From contig NZ_CAKKLX010000004.1 in assembly GCF_918698155.1 (NCBI RefSeq), positions 151,199-215,198 of the forward strand: 64,000 nucleotides of DNA, in the 5' to 3' direction. The stretch's first letter is position 1. The number at the start of each line of letters is the position of its first letter. The stretch is from Roseomonas sp. CECT 9278. Its GTDB lineage: Bacteria; Pseudomonadota; Alphaproteobacteria; Acetobacterales; Acetobacteraceae. Below are positions 17,065 to 25,214 of the stretch, one piece after another. A program made the translations under genes and the position numbers. The notes beneath the pieces are model-generated. The model was not told the DNA's origin, ran no database searches, and saw nothing but the letters and a program-made list of their open reading frames with translations.

Positions 17065-17937
17065 ATGACCACCGACGCTGAATTCGAAGCGGCCATCGCC
17101 GCGCTGCAATCCTGGGTGGGCCGCGAGCGCGTGGTGGAGGACGAGATCGGCCTGTCCTCCGCGCGCCGCATCGCCGGCATGCTCGACATCGACCCCGCGT
17201 CGCTGAAGCAGGGCGATACGCTGCCGCCGCATTGGTTCACGATGTTCTTCCCCGACATCGCGCGGCAGAGCGACATCGGCCCCGACGGCCACCCCAACAA
17301 GAGCGTGTTCCTGCCGCCCATCCCGCTGCCGCGGCGCATGGGCGCGGGCCGGCGCGTGACGATCAACGAAAGCCTGCGCATCGGCACGCCCGCCATCAAG
17401 CGCGCCATCGTCGCGCAGGTGCTGCCCAAGATCGGCCGCACCGGGCGCATGGCGATCCTGACCATGCGCCACGTCATCGAATGCGAAGGCCGCACCGTCG
17501 CGATCGACGAATTCGACGCCATGTACCGCGAGGCGCCGGCGCCCGGCCAGGCCAGCCCGCAGACGCCGCCCGTCGCACCGCCCGCCAACGGCGCCTACGC
17601 CGACCAGGTGCTGCTCTCCTCCGCCCTGGTGTTCCGGTATTCCTCGGTCACCTGGAACGCGCATCGCATCCACTACGATGCCGACTATGCGCGCAGCGAG
17701 GAAGGCTATCCCGCCACGGTGCAGAATGGCGGGCTGACCATGCAGTTGCTGCTGGATGCCGCGCTGAAGCGCGCGCCCGGGCGGCTGGCGGGCTTCACCG
17801 CGCGGCTGGCGCGGCCCTTGTGGGTGGGCGATACCGTGACGCTGTGCGGCGCCGCGCCGGCCGATGGCAGGATGGCCTGCTGGGCCGCCGACAAGGACGG
17901 GCATCTCTGCGCGACGATGGAGTTGTCCTTCGCATGA
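17065..17937 (+). CDS. HTD2-like acyl-CoA hydratase (mesaconyl-C4-CoA hydratase type), copy 1
   Basis: A 290-residue double hot-dog protein. The N-terminal half (to about 155) is the FAS1-like dehydratase domain with the LPPHWFTMFFPD and GPDGHPNKSVFLPPIPLPRRM segments; the C-terminal half is MaoC-like and carries HRIHYDADYA at about 200-209, the catalytic His/Asp region. Members hydrate or dehydrate enoyl-CoA or acyl-ACP thioesters; in the 3-hydroxypropionate bicycle a relative hydrates mesaconyl-C4-CoA to citramalyl-CoA. The CitE-type lyase gene overlaps its stop by four bases, and that lyase family cleaves such products, which supports the assignment. A paralogue lies at 25211-26059. Confidence 0.85.
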   Translation: MTTDAEFEAAIAALQSWVGRERVVEDEIGLSSARRIAGMLDIDPASLKQGDTLPPHWFTMFFPDIARQSDIGPDGHPNKSVFLPPIPLPRRMGAGRRVTINESLRIGTPAIKRAIVAQVLPKIGRTGRMAILTMRHVIECEGRTVAIDEFDAMYREAPAPGQASPQTPPVAPPANGAYADQVLLSSALVFRYSSVTWNAHRIHYDADYARSEEGYPATVQNGGLTMQLLLDAALKRAPGRLAGFTARLARPLWVGDTVTLCGAAPADGRMACWAADKDGHLCATMELSFA

Positions 17938-18815
17938 GCAACGGCATGACCCGCGCCGCGCCCACGACCTGGCGGTCGATGATGTTCGTCCCCGCCACCG
18001 GGGAAAAGTTCGTCGCCAAGGCGCATACCCGCGGCGCCGATGTGGTGATCCTGGACCTCGAGGATTCCATCCCGCCGGGCGACAAGCAGGCGGCGCGCGA
18101 CGCCCTGCCGGCCGCCGCCGCCACGGTCGGCCAGGCGGGGGCCGAGGTCGCCGTGCGCATCAATCGCGCGCTCGAACTCGCGGTGCCCGACATCGCCGCG
18201 GCAATCATGCCCGCGGTCGGCACGCTGATCCTGCCGAAGGTGATGGGGCCGGAGCACATCCGGCTGCTGGCGGAAGTGGTGGCGGCGCGGGAGGCGGCGC
18301 TGTCCATGCCCGCCGGCCACACGCGCTTCGTCGCCGTGGTGGAAACCCCCGACGCGCTGCCGATGCTGGGCGCCATCGCCACCGCCGATCCGCGCGTGGT
18401 GGCGCTCGGCGTGGGGGCGGAGGACCTGTCCACGGAACTGGAAGCCGTGCCTGGCGCCGACCTGCTCTATCATTTCGGCATGATGGTGGTGGCGGCGGCG
18501 CGCGCGGCGCGCGTCCAGCCGATGGGGTCGGTCGGGCCGTTCGCGGATTTCTCCGACCTCGTGGCCTATCGCGACTCCCTGCGGCGGTCGCGCGCGCTCG
18601 GCTTCGCCTGCCAGGCCTGCATCCATCCCGCGCAGGTCGCGATCATCAACGAGGAATACGGCCCCTCGCCCGTCGAGATCGAACGCGCGCGCCGGCTGCT
18701 CGCCGCCTTCGACGCGGCGCTGGCCGAGGGCAAGGGCGCGGTCGCCTTCGAGGGCCAGATGATCGACCTGCCGGTGGTGGAACGCGCGCGGCGCCTGCTG
18801 CTGCGCGCGCGCTGA
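17934..18815 (+). CDS. CitE-type CoA-ester lyase (HpcH/HpaI family)
   Basis: A 293-residue TIM-barrel lyase. Family marks are RSMMFVP at 14-20, ADVVILDLEDS at about 35-45, RFVAVVETPDALP with a conserved Glu, GAEDLSTELEAV with Mg-binding acidic residues, and ACIHPAQVAIINEEY near the end. Members cleave (3S)-citramalyl-CoA, malyl-CoA or methylmalyl-CoA into acetyl- or propionyl-CoA plus pyruvate or glyoxylate. ATG at 17934 overlaps the stop of the HTD2-like hydratase (ATGA), so hydration and cleavage are probably sequential steps. The precise acyl-CoA cannot be decided by eye. Confidence 0.88.
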   Translation: MSNGMTRAAPTTWRSMMFVPATGEKFVAKAHTRGADVVILDLEDSIPPGDKQAARDALPAAAATVGQAGAEVAVRINRALELAVPDIAAAIMPAVGTLILPKVMGPEHIRLLAEVVAAREAALSMPAGHTRFVAVVETPDALPMLGAIATADPRVVALGVGAEDLSTELEAVPGADLLYHFGMMVVAAARAARVQPMGSVGPFADFSDLVAYRDSLRRSRALGFACQACIHPAQVAIINEEYGPSPVEIERARRLLAAFDAALAEGKGAVAFEGQMIDLPVVERARRLLLRAR

Positions 18816-18870
18816 GCGCGATCGGAACGCCACGTCGCGGTTGACGTTCCTGTAGAGCAGGCAGGCGGCG

Positions 18871-19173
18871 TCACAACTCGCACATGGTCAGCACCCGGCC
18901 GTCGATCAGCGGGGTGTAGGCCTCGCGCACCTTGGGCATGCGCGGGTTGGCGACATGCGCCTTCACCGCGGCCTGGTCGGTATAGACCTCGACCAGCATG
19001 ATGCGGCTCTCGTCGCGCGTGCCGTCGGGCTTGGTCGGCTGCAGCACGTCGAAGCGTTCGCAGCCGGGTTCCTCGGCCAGCGTCAGGCGGGCGTGCTCGC
19101 GGATCAAGGCGTCGAAGGCGGCGTGGCTGCCGGGCTTCGGGTTGAACTCGACGTGGATCGCGACCTTGGGCAT
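18871..19173 (-). CDS. ABM-domain (putative quinol monooxygenase) protein
   Basis: A 100-residue dimeric ferredoxin-like protein of the antibiotic biosynthesis monooxygenase (ABM/YgiN) family. Visible family features are the N-terminal KVAIHVEFNPKPGSHAAFDAL, the EEPGCERFDVLQP segment, and IMLVEVYTDQAAVKAH, which forms the edge strand. Members oxidise quinols or polyketides without a cofactor, or degrade heme; the compact form without extra His or Asn ligands does not allow a choice. It is monocistronic, convergent with the CitE-type lyase gene. Cytoplasmic. Confidence 0.85.
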   Translation of the reverse strand: MPKVAIHVEFNPKPGSHAAFDALIREHARLTLAEEPGCERFDVLQPTKPDGTRDESRIMLVEVYTDQAAVKAHVANPRMPKVREAYTPLIDGRVLTMCEL

Positions 19174-19228
19174 GGCGGTTCCTCCTGGGTGTGCCCCAGG
19201 GTGGCAAGGAACCGCCGCGCCGTGAAGA

Positions 19229-20488
19229 TCACGCCGCCGCGTAGCGGTCGATCGCCAGGTCGGCGCTGTCGATCTCGGTCTTGCGGCCGGTCACCAGGTC
19301 GGCCAGCACGCGGCCCGACCCGCAGGCCATGGTCCAGCCCAGCGTGCCGTGGCCGGTGTTCAGGTGCAGGTTGCGCAGGCGCGTCGGGCCGACCACCGGC
19401 GTGCCATCGGGCGTCATCGGGCGCAGGCCGGTCCAGAACGATGCCTGCGCCACGTCGCCGCCGCGCGGGAACAGGTCGGTGACCGAATGCTCCAGCGTCT
19501 CGCGGCGGGGCTTGCGCAGCGCCATCGAGAAGCCGGCGAGTTCCGCCGTGCCGCCCACGCGGATGCGGTCGCCCAGGCGCGTGATCGCCACCTTGTAGGT
19601 CTCGTCCATCACGGTCGAGACCGGCGCGCCGCCCTCGTGCTTCACCGGCAGCGTCAGCGAATAGCCCTTCACCGGATAGACCGGCACGCGCACGCCCAGC
19701 GGCGCCAGCAGCGCCGGCGTGAAGCTGCCCAGCGCGGCGACGTAGGCATCGGCCGTCTCGGTGCCGGTGTCGGTCACCACGGCGGTGACGCGGTCGCCCT
19801 CGGTGGTCAGGCCCTTGATGCGCACGCCGTAGCGGAATTTCACGCCGATCGCCTCGGCCATCGCAGCCAGGCGCTGGGTGAAGATGTGTGCGTCGCCGGT
19901 CTCGTCATCGGCCAGGCGCAGCCCGCCCACGAACTTGCCGGGCACGTGCCGCAGCGCCGGTTCGGCGGCGATGCAACCGGCCGGGTCCAGCACTTCGTAA
20001 GGCACGCGGAAGGTGTCGAGCACCGCGGTGTCGCCGCCCACCGCATCGAGCTGCTTCTGCGTGCGGAACAGCTGCAGCGTGCCCATCGAACGGCCGTCAT
20101 AGGCGATGCCGGTCTCGCGCCGCAGGTCGCCCAGGCAGTCGCGGGAATACTCCGCCAGCCGCACCATGCGCGTCTTGTTCAGCCGGTAGGCGGCCTCGGT
20201 GCAGTTCGCCAGCATCTTGGCCAGCCAGGTGTAGAGCCGCTGGTCCGCGCGCGGCCACAGCACCAGCGGGCGATGGCGCATCATCAGCCACTTCAGCGCC
20301 TTCACCGGAATGCCCGGCCCGGCCCAGGGCGCCGAATAGCCGTAGGAGAGCTGGCCGGCATTGGCGAAGGACGTCTCCATCCCCGCCGCGTTCTGGCGGT
20401 CGAGCACCGTCACCTCATGCCCCGCGCGCGCCAGATACCAGGCGCTGGTGACACCGACGACGCCGCTGCCCAGGACGATGACGCGCAT
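19229..20488 (-). CDS. dadA: D-amino acid dehydrogenase, small subunit
   Basis: FAD-dependent D-amino acid dehydrogenase of 419 residues, the usual DadA length. The dinucleotide motif is [21 protein letters not shown] at the N-terminus, followed by [19 protein letters not shown], a DadA signature, and [16 protein letters not shown] with [18 protein letters not shown] at the C-terminus, which close the FAD site. It converts D-amino acids (classically D-alanine) to 2-oxo acids and passes electrons to the respiratory chain at the inner membrane. ATG 20488 is preceded by AAGGGG nine bases upstream. The divergent Lrp/AsnC gene 134 bases away is the likely regulator. Confidence 0.93.
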   Translation of the reverse strand: MRVIVLGSGVVGVTSAWYLARAGHEVTVLDRQNAAGMETSFANAGQLSYGYSAPWAGPGIPVKALKWLMMRHRPLVLWPRADQRLYTWLAKMLANCTEAAYRLNKTRMVRLAEYSRDCLGDLRRETGIAYDGRSMGTLQLFRTQKQLDAVGGDTAVLDTFRVPYEVLDPAGCIAAEPALRHVPGKFVGGLRLADDETGDAHIFTQRLAAMAEAIGVKFRYGVRIKGLTTEGDRVTAVVTDTGTETADAYVAALGSFTPALLAPLGVRVPVYPVKGYSLTLPVKHEGGAPVSTVMDETYKVAITRLGDRIRVGGTAELAGFSMALRKPRRETLEHSVTDLFPRGGDVAQASFWTGLRPMTPDGTPVVGPTRLRNLHLNTGHGTLGWTMACGSGRVLADLVTGRKTEIDSADLAIDRYAAA

Positions 20489-20585
20489 GGTGGTGAACCC
20501 CTTCGATCCGTTGGGGGAATCATGACGGCGCTGGCATCGCATTTGCTGCCGATCTGGCGTGCATTCCACCGTTTGGGGCGCTAAG

Positions 20586-20625
20586 CTTCGCAGACTCCAC
20601 CAATTCTTCGCAGATTCTGCCAATG
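20586..20625 (+). repeat. 20-bp tandem direct repeat ending at the Lrp start codon
   Basis: Two head-to-tail copies of a 20-base unit, at 20586-20605 and 20606-20625, identical at 16 of 20 positions. Both begin CTTCGCAGA, and the second ends in the ATG of the Lrp-type regulator. A 20-base period places the copies on the same DNA face, as expected for a dimeric or oligomeric regulator. Lrp/AsnC proteins commonly bind arrays of sites and repress their own genes, so this is a plausible operator for the regulator and for divergent dadA. No Shine-Dalgarno sequence is visible in the repeat, so the regulator mRNA may be leaderless. Confidence 0.7.
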
Positions 20626-21069
20626 CTCGACGAGGCCGACCAGCGCATCCTGAAGGCGCTCCGCCAGGACGGGCGCAAGACCAATGCGGCCCTGGCGGAC
20701 GCCGTCGGCCTGTCGCCCTCCGCCTGCCTGCGCCGGCTGCGCCTGCTTGAATCCCGCGGCGTGATCCGCGGCTACACCGCCATCATCGAGGAACCGCAGG
20801 ACCGCGACACCGTCACGGTCATCGTGCAGATCACGCTCGACCGGCAGACCGAGGAACACCTCTCGCGCTTCGAGGGCGCGGTGAAGCGCCTGCCCGAAGT
20901 GCGCGACTGCTTCCTGATGACGGGCCTGTCGGACTACCTGCTGCGCGTGGAAGTCCAAGACGCCTCGGATTATGAACGGGTCCACAAGGAACAGCTGTCG
21001 CGGCTGCCCGGCGTCGCGCGCATCCAGTCGTCCTTTGCGATCCGCCGCGTGATCGGCGCGCGCGGCTAG
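20623..21069 (+). CDS. Lrp/AsnC family transcriptional regulator
   Basis: A 148-residue regulator. The N-terminal winged helix-turn-helix spans about residues 4-50 ([20 protein letters not shown] then [20 protein letters not shown]), and the C-terminal RAM ligand-binding domain follows ([28 protein letters not shown]). Its position divergent from dadA suggests it is the D-amino-acid-responsive activator of dadA (DadR-like), which is an inference from context. The ATG at 20623 falls at the end of a 20-base tandem repeat, with no ribosome-binding site immediately upstream, so the mRNA may be leaderless and the gene autoregulated. Confidence 0.92.
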   Translation: MLDEADQRILKALRQDGRKTNAALADAVGLSPSACLRRLRLLESRGVIRGYTAIIEEPQDRDTVTVIVQITLDRQTEEHLSRFEGAVKRLPEVRDCFLMTGLSDYLLRVEVQDASDYERVHKEQLSRLPGVARIQSSFAIRRVIGARG

Positions 21070-21133
21070 CGCATGCTGCGTTCGCTCGCGCTCACTTCGC
21101 AGGCTCTAGGCTGTTGTTTTCAGAGCATCTTCA

Positions 21134-21161
21134 CGCGTCCAGATGATTCCATCTGAACGCG
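21134..21161. repeat. Intergenic inverted repeat (12-bp stem, 4-nt loop)
   Basis: Between the Lrp gene and the convergent small hypothetical gene lies an inverted repeat: arms 21134-21145 (CGCGTCCAGATG) and 21150-21161 (CATCTGAACGCG) around ATTC. Eleven of 12 positions pair. Further AGAGCA and TGCTTT elements flank it, extending an imperfect stem. The AT content is above the surroundings. It could act as a bidirectional terminator between the convergent genes or be a dispersed repetitive extragenic palindrome; a genome-wide count would decide. Confidence 0.6.
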
Positions 21162-21168
21162 ATCTGCT

Positions 21169-21438
21169 TTAAAGCGCGCCCGCGATCTCCGCCCATTCGG
21201 CATCAAGCGTCGCCGCCGGCCGGTGCTTGCCGGCGCGGCGATACCAATAGTCCGCGTTGGGCAGGTCGCCCTCCTTGCGGTGCAGGTACGCATGCACCCA
21301 GGCACCCTCGGCCGTATCCACGGATTGCGCGACTTCATGCGCGCGTGCCCAATCGCCGCGCGCATCCCACCACAGGGCGGCGAGCAGCGGCGCCAGGCCG
21401 TCGGCGCTGTCGCGCTGCGCGAGCGCCGTCGCGTCCAT
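21169..21438 (-). CDS. Hypothetical protein, 89 residues
   Basis: A small predicted cytoplasmic protein I do not recognise. It is rich in Ala, Trp and acidic residues (LLAALWWDARGDWARAHEVA, YLHRKEGDLPNADYWYRRAG) and looks all-helical, resembling short tetratricopeptide-like helical pairs. Its ATG at 21438 overlaps the stop codon of the DapA-family gene (TGATG); a GTG three bases upstream is an alternative. Close coupling suggests it is co-expressed with the lyase and may assist it, but no function can be assigned. Confidence 0.72.
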   Translation of the reverse strand: MDATALAQRDSADGLAPLLAALWWDARGDWARAHEVAQSVDTAEGAWVHAYLHRKEGDLPNADYWYRRAGKHRPAATLDAEWAEIAGAL

Positions 21439-22361
21439 CACGCCGCCGCCTGCAACCTCTCCGTCCGCCCCAGGCGCGCCAGCAGGTAATCCACCTCGCC
21501 GGCCGTCTCCGCGCTCATCTTCGGCCCCGGCGCGCGCAGCGTGGCGTGCGCGATGATGCCGCGCTTCACCAGCACATACTTGCGGATGGCAAGGCCGAGC
21601 CCCGGCTGCACCTCGGTGCGGATCAGCGGCAGGTGGATGTCGAACAGGTCCTGCGCCGCGTCGCGCTGCCCGGCTGCCATCAGCTGGCACACCTTCACCA
21701 ACATCTCGGGGAAGGCGTAGCCGGTCATGATGCCATCGGCACCGCGCGCCAGTTCCTCCGGCAGGAACTGCCCGCCGACACCGCCCAGGATCGACACGCG
21801 CGGCATCTTGCCCTCGGCCTCCAGCTTCCGCACCGCGGTCAGCTTGTCGAGGCCAGGCCAGTCCTCCGCCTTCAGCATCACCACGCGCTGGTCGGCCGCC
21901 ATGCGCGCGATCATCGGCGCGGTCATGGTGATGCCCGTCAACTGCGGATAATCCTGCAGCACGAAGGGCGCATCCACCGTCTCGACCGCCTGGGCGATGT
22001 AGGAGACGACGGCCTCGTCCCCCTTCAGCCCCGGTGCGGGCGAGACCATGATCCCCGCAGCGCCGCGGTCGAGCGACCCGCGCGCGATCGCCTTCATCTG
22101 CGCGAAGCCCGGCGCCGAGGCGCCGACCACCACCCGCACCCGCCCCGCCACACGCTTCAGCACGCGATCGACGAAGGTCAGGCTCTCGGCCTCGGTCAGC
22201 TTCGGCGCCTCCCCCATCACACCCAGGATGGTCATGCCCGCCGCACCGGCCGCGAGGAAGGCATCGGTCATGCGGTCCGTGCTGGCGAGGTCGAGCGACC
22301 CGTCGGGCAGGAATGGCGTGGGGGCGATGACGAAGACGCCCTTGGCGGATCGGTCGAGCAT
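21438..22361 (-). CDS. DapA-family (dihydrodipicolinate synthase-like) lyase
   Basis: A 307-residue TIM barrel of the DapA/N-acetylneuraminate lyase family. The Schiff-base Lys is Lys164 in VVMLKAEDW, the partner Tyr is Tyr138 in LQDYPQ, and the substrate loop GVMGEAPKL (about 47-55) replaces the usual GTTGE. These enzymes condense or cleave pyruvate with an aldehyde. Because it is divergent from the tricarboxylate-type receptor and lactone-hydrolase operon, it is more likely a catabolic aldolase than lysine-pathway DapA. ATG 22361 is favoured over 22367 because GGAAGG lies about seven bases upstream. The 89-residue gene follows by a one-base overlap. Confidence 0.87.
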   Translation of the reverse strand: MLDRSAKGVFVIAPTPFLPDGSLDLASTDRMTDAFLAAGAAGMTILGVMGEAPKLTEAESLTFVDRVLKRVAGRVRVVVGASAPGFAQMKAIARGSLDRGAAGIMVSPAPGLKGDEAVVSYIAQAVETVDAPFVLQDYPQLTGITMTAPMIARMAADQRVVMLKAEDWPGLDKLTAVRKLEAEGKMPRVSILGGVGGQFLPEELARGADGIMTGYAFPEMLVKVCQLMAAGQRDAAQDLFDIHLPLIRTEVQPGLGLAIRKYVLVKRGIIAHATLRAPGPKMSAETAGEVDYLLARLGRTERLQAAA

Positions 22362-22553
22362 GGACATCCCTTCCGGCTGGAGTTGGGTGCAGCATAGCGC
22401 GCGGCGCGCGGACCACCAGAGCAGCGCGCGGATCGCCCACGGCCCGGATTCCGCGCCGCGAAACCGGCCGTCTCGCGCCGCGCGCCGCCTTTGAGGGCGA
22501 CGCGCGACGTGCGATAGGTGACGCGTCCAGGAAGCATGACGGAGAACCATCCG

Positions 22554-23531
22554 ATGGTCAGTCGCCGACAGGCGCTTGCCGCCGCCGCCCTCCTCGCCGC
22601 GCCGGCGGCGCGCGCGCAGTCCGCCTGGCCCGACCGCCCGGTCCGCGTGGTGGTTCCCTTCGCCGCCGGCGGCAATGCGGATGTCATCGCGCGCATCCTG
22701 CAGCCGCGGCTTTCCGAAAAGCTCGGCCAGCCGGTCGTGGTCGAGAACCGCCCCGGCGCCGGCGGCGCGGTCGGCGCGGCCGAGGTCGCGCGCGCGCGGC
22801 CCGACGGATACACCCTGCTGATCGGATCGAACGGCCCGCTCAGCGTGAACCCCGCCGTCCAGGCGCGCCTGCCCTATGATGCCGAGGCCGCCTTCGCGCC
22901 CGTCGCGATGGCCATGCAGGTGCCGCATTGCCTGATGGTGCAGCAGGGCGCACCGTATCGCTCGCTCGCCGACGTGATCGCCGCGTCGCGCGCGCAGCCC
23001 GATGCGCTGGGCGCCGGCACCGCGGGTGTCGCGAGCGCCACGCACCTCTCGCTGGAAGCCTTCAAGCTGCAGAGCGGCGCGCGCATCCTGCATGTGCCCT
23101 ATCGCGGCGGCGGCGCCGCGCTGCCGGATTTCGTCGCCGGCAACATCCCGCTGCTGTTCACGGAATTCTCCACCGCGCTGCCGCTGCACCGCGACGCCAA
23201 GGGACGCATCCTGGCGGTGGCGTCGGCGGCGCGGCTGCCCGCCCTGCCCGACGTGCCCACCATGTCCGAGCAGGGCGTACCCGGCTTCCTGGCCGGATCC
23301 TATGTCGGGCTGCTGGCGACCGCCGGCGCGCCGCCCGACGCGCTGCGCAAGCTGGGCGAGGCGATGACAGCGATCGTCGCCGAGGCCGATTTCAAGCGCC
23401 GGATGGAAGCCATGGGCGGGGAGGCCGCGTCCGGCGCGCTCGCGACGCCGGCAGGCTTCGCCGCCTTCATCCGCGACGACCTGGCACGCTCGCGCGAGGT
23501 GGTGCGCGTCGCCGGGATCACCGCGCAATGA
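22554..23531 (+). CDS. Bug-family solute receptor (tripartite tricarboxylate transporter type), 1
   Basis: A 325-residue periplasmic receptor of the Bug/TctC family, which binds carboxylated small molecules. The signal peptide begins MVSRRQALAAAALLAAPAA, with a twin-arginine-like RR, and cuts before QSAWPDRPVRVVVPF, the classic Bug start. Other hallmarks are NRPGAGGAVGAAEVARA, DGYTLLIGSNG and a PYRGGGAALPDFVAGN loop. ATG 22554 is preceded by GGAG nine bases upstream. It begins an operon whose following genes overlap each other by 1-4 bases. No TctA/TctB membrane genes are nearby, as is usual for the many orphan Bug receptors. Confidence 0.9.
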   Translation: MVSRRQALAAAALLAAPAARAQSAWPDRPVRVVVPFAAGGNADVIARILQPRLSEKLGQPVVVENRPGAGGAVGAAEVARARPDGYTLLIGSNGPLSVNPAVQARLPYDAEAAFAPVAMAMQVPHCLMVQQGAPYRSLADVIAASRAQPDALGAGTAGVASATHLSLEAFKLQSGARILHVPYRGGGAALPDFVAGNIPLLFTEFSTALPLHRDAKGRILAVASAARLPALPDVPTMSEQGVPGFLAGSYVGLLATAGAPPDALRKLGEAMTAIVAEADFKRRMEAMGGEAASGALATPAGFAAFIRDDLARSREVVRVAGITAQ

Positions 23532-24379
23532 CGGCGCGCGAGACACCCGCCGGCGCGACCGACTGCCATTGCCACATCTTCGGCCCGGCGGCGCGCTTCC
23601 CCTATGCCGAGCCACGGTCCTACACGCCCGAGGACGAGACGCTGGAGGACTACCTGGCGCTGCTCGATGCGCTGCAACTCGACCGTGGCGTGATCGTGCA
23701 GCCCTCCGCCTATGACCGCGACAATGCCTGCACGCTGGATGCGCTGCGGCGCGCGCCCGACCGCCTGCGCGGCGTGGCGGTGGTGGGCAGCGAGGCCACG
23801 CCCGACACGCTGCGCGCCATGCATCGCGACGGCATCCGCGGATTGCGCGCGAACGAATACCGGCGCGACGGCGCGGCCGCCTATCATGGCGGCGTGCGGC
23901 TGACGGAGATCGAGCCCTTCTTCCCGGTGATGGCGGAACTCGGCTGGCACCTGCAATTGTGGATCGACGCGCGGCATCTGCCGGAATTGGAACCACGCCT
24001 CGCGCAGGTGCCCGTGCCGATCGTGGTGGACCATATGGGCCGGCTGCACCACAGCCATGGCGTGAACGACCCCGGCTTCCAGGCGCTGCTGCGCGGCGTG
24101 GGCGACGGCCGCTTCATGGCCAAGCTGTCCGGCACCTATCGCCTCGGCGCGCTGAAGCCCGACTACATCGAGGCGAAGCCCTTCCACGACGCGCTGGTCG
24201 CCGCCAACCCGCAGGCGCTGGTCTGGGGCACCGACTGGCCGCATCCGCGCCCCGATGGCGGGCGGCCCGATGCCAAGCGGCTGCTCGATGTGTTCCTGGA
24301 CTGGACGCGCGATCCCGTGCTGCGCCGGACCATCCTGACCGACACGCCGGCACGGCTCTATGACTTCCCGCGAGGCTGA
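23528..24379 (+). CDS. Amidohydrolase-2 family hydrolase, PDC hydrolase-like, 1
   Basis: A 283-residue metal-dependent hydrolase resembling 2-pyrone-4,6-dicarboxylate lactonase (LigI). The HxH motif is DCHCHIFGPAARFPYAE at about residues 12-28. The later VVDHMGR and the GTDWPHPRP segment with the catalytic Asp are family hallmarks. LigI opens the lactone ring of PDC in protocatechuate breakdown; relatives open other lactones. It starts inside the stop of the Bug receptor (ATGA). A second, diverged copy follows directly. Lactone or enol-lactone opening is the likely role; the substrate is unknown. Confidence 0.85.
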   Translation: MTARETPAGATDCHCHIFGPAARFPYAEPRSYTPEDETLEDYLALLDALQLDRGVIVQPSAYDRDNACTLDALRRAPDRLRGVAVVGSEATPDTLRAMHRDGIRGLRANEYRRDGAAAYHGGVRLTEIEPFFPVMAELGWHLQLWIDARHLPELEPRLAQVPVPIVVDHMGRLHHSHGVNDPGFQALLRGVGDGRFMAKLSGTYRLGALKPDYIEAKPFHDALVAANPQALVWGTDWPHPRPDGGRPDAKRLLDVFLDWTRDPVLRRTILTDTPARLYDFPRG

Positions 24380-24383
24380 CACC

Positions 24384-25214
24384 ATGCGCCGTCCGAATTT
24401 CCAACTGCCGCCCGGCACCTGCGACACGCATGTGCATGTCTGGGGACCCTTCGACCGCTTCCCCGTCGCGCCGGGCGCACCCTACACGCCGCCCGAACGC
24501 AACAAGGACGACCTGCGCGCGCTGCATGCGCGCCTGGGCGTCGAGCGCGCCGTGATCGTACAGACCACGGTCTACAAGTCGGACAACCGCGCCATGCTGG
24601 ATGCCATCGCCGCCAGCAACGGCGCCTATCGCGGTGTCGCGCTGGTCGACGAGAGCTTCGGCGATGCCGAATACCAGGTGCTGCACGATGGCGGCGTTCG
24701 GGGCGTGCGCTTCGGCTTCCTGCCGCATCTGGGCGGCGTGCCGGACATCGCCTTCCTGCGCCGCACGGCGGATCGCGTCGCCGCCATGGGCTGGCACCTG
24801 GTGCTGCATGTCGACTTCAACAGCATCCTCGCCTTCGAGGAACTGCTGCGGTCGCTGCGCCTGACCGTGGTGGTGGACCATATGGGCCGCGTGCCGGCAC
24901 CCGAGGGCACCGGCCATCCGGCCTTCCGAATCCTGCTCGAGCTGCTGCGCGAACAGAACTGGTGGGTGAAGGTCTCGGGCAGCGAGCGCATCTCCGCCGC
25001 CGGCCCGCCCTTCCACGACGCCATCCCCTTCGCGCGGAAGCTCATCGAGGCTGCGCCGGACCGCACGCTGTGGGGCACCGACTGGCCGCACCCGAATGTG
25101 CGCTGGGAACCGGACGAGGCCGACCTGGTCGACCTGCTGCCGCAGTTCGCCGACGCGGCGGCGCTGCAGCGCGTGCTGGTGGACAACCCCGCGCGCCTGT
25201 ATGCCTTCCCATGA
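24384..25214 (+). CDS. Amidohydrolase-2 family hydrolase, PDC hydrolase-like, 2
   Basis: A 276-residue paralogue of the preceding enzyme with the same motif order: THVHVWGPFDRFPVAPG near residues 14-30, VVVDHMGRVP near the middle, and LWGTDWPHPNVRW with the catalytic Asp. Sequence similarity to copy 1 is modest, so this is probably an old duplication with different substrates rather than a recent repeat. ATG 24384 is chosen because it fits the family N-terminus and lies just past the previous stop; an in-frame ATG at 24360 would overlap the upstream gene by 20 bases. The next gene overlaps its stop (ATGA). Confidence 0.83.
   Translation: MRRPNFQLPPGTCDTHVHVWGPFDRFPVAPGAPYTPPERNKDDLRALHARLGVERAVIVQTTVYKSDNRAMLDAIAASNGAYRGVALVDESFGDAEYQVLHDGGVRGVRFGFLPHLGGVPDIAFLRRTADRVAAMGWHLVLHVDFNSILAFEELLRSLRLTVVVDHMGRVPAPEGTGHPAFRILLELLREQNWWVKVSGSERISAAGPPFHDAIPFARKLIEAAPDRTLWGTDWPHPNVRWEPDEADLVDLLPQFADAAALQRVLVDNPARLYAFP

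Noticed and set aside
18824..18850. Terminator hairpin between convergent lyase and monooxygenase genes
   Set aside because: Only a six-base stem (GGAACG/CGTTCC) around a long loop and no T-run.
21438..22361. Biosynthetic dapA of the lysine pathway
   Set aside because: Substrate loop differs (GVMGE for GTTGE) and the neighbours are catabolic, so only DapA-family is claimed.
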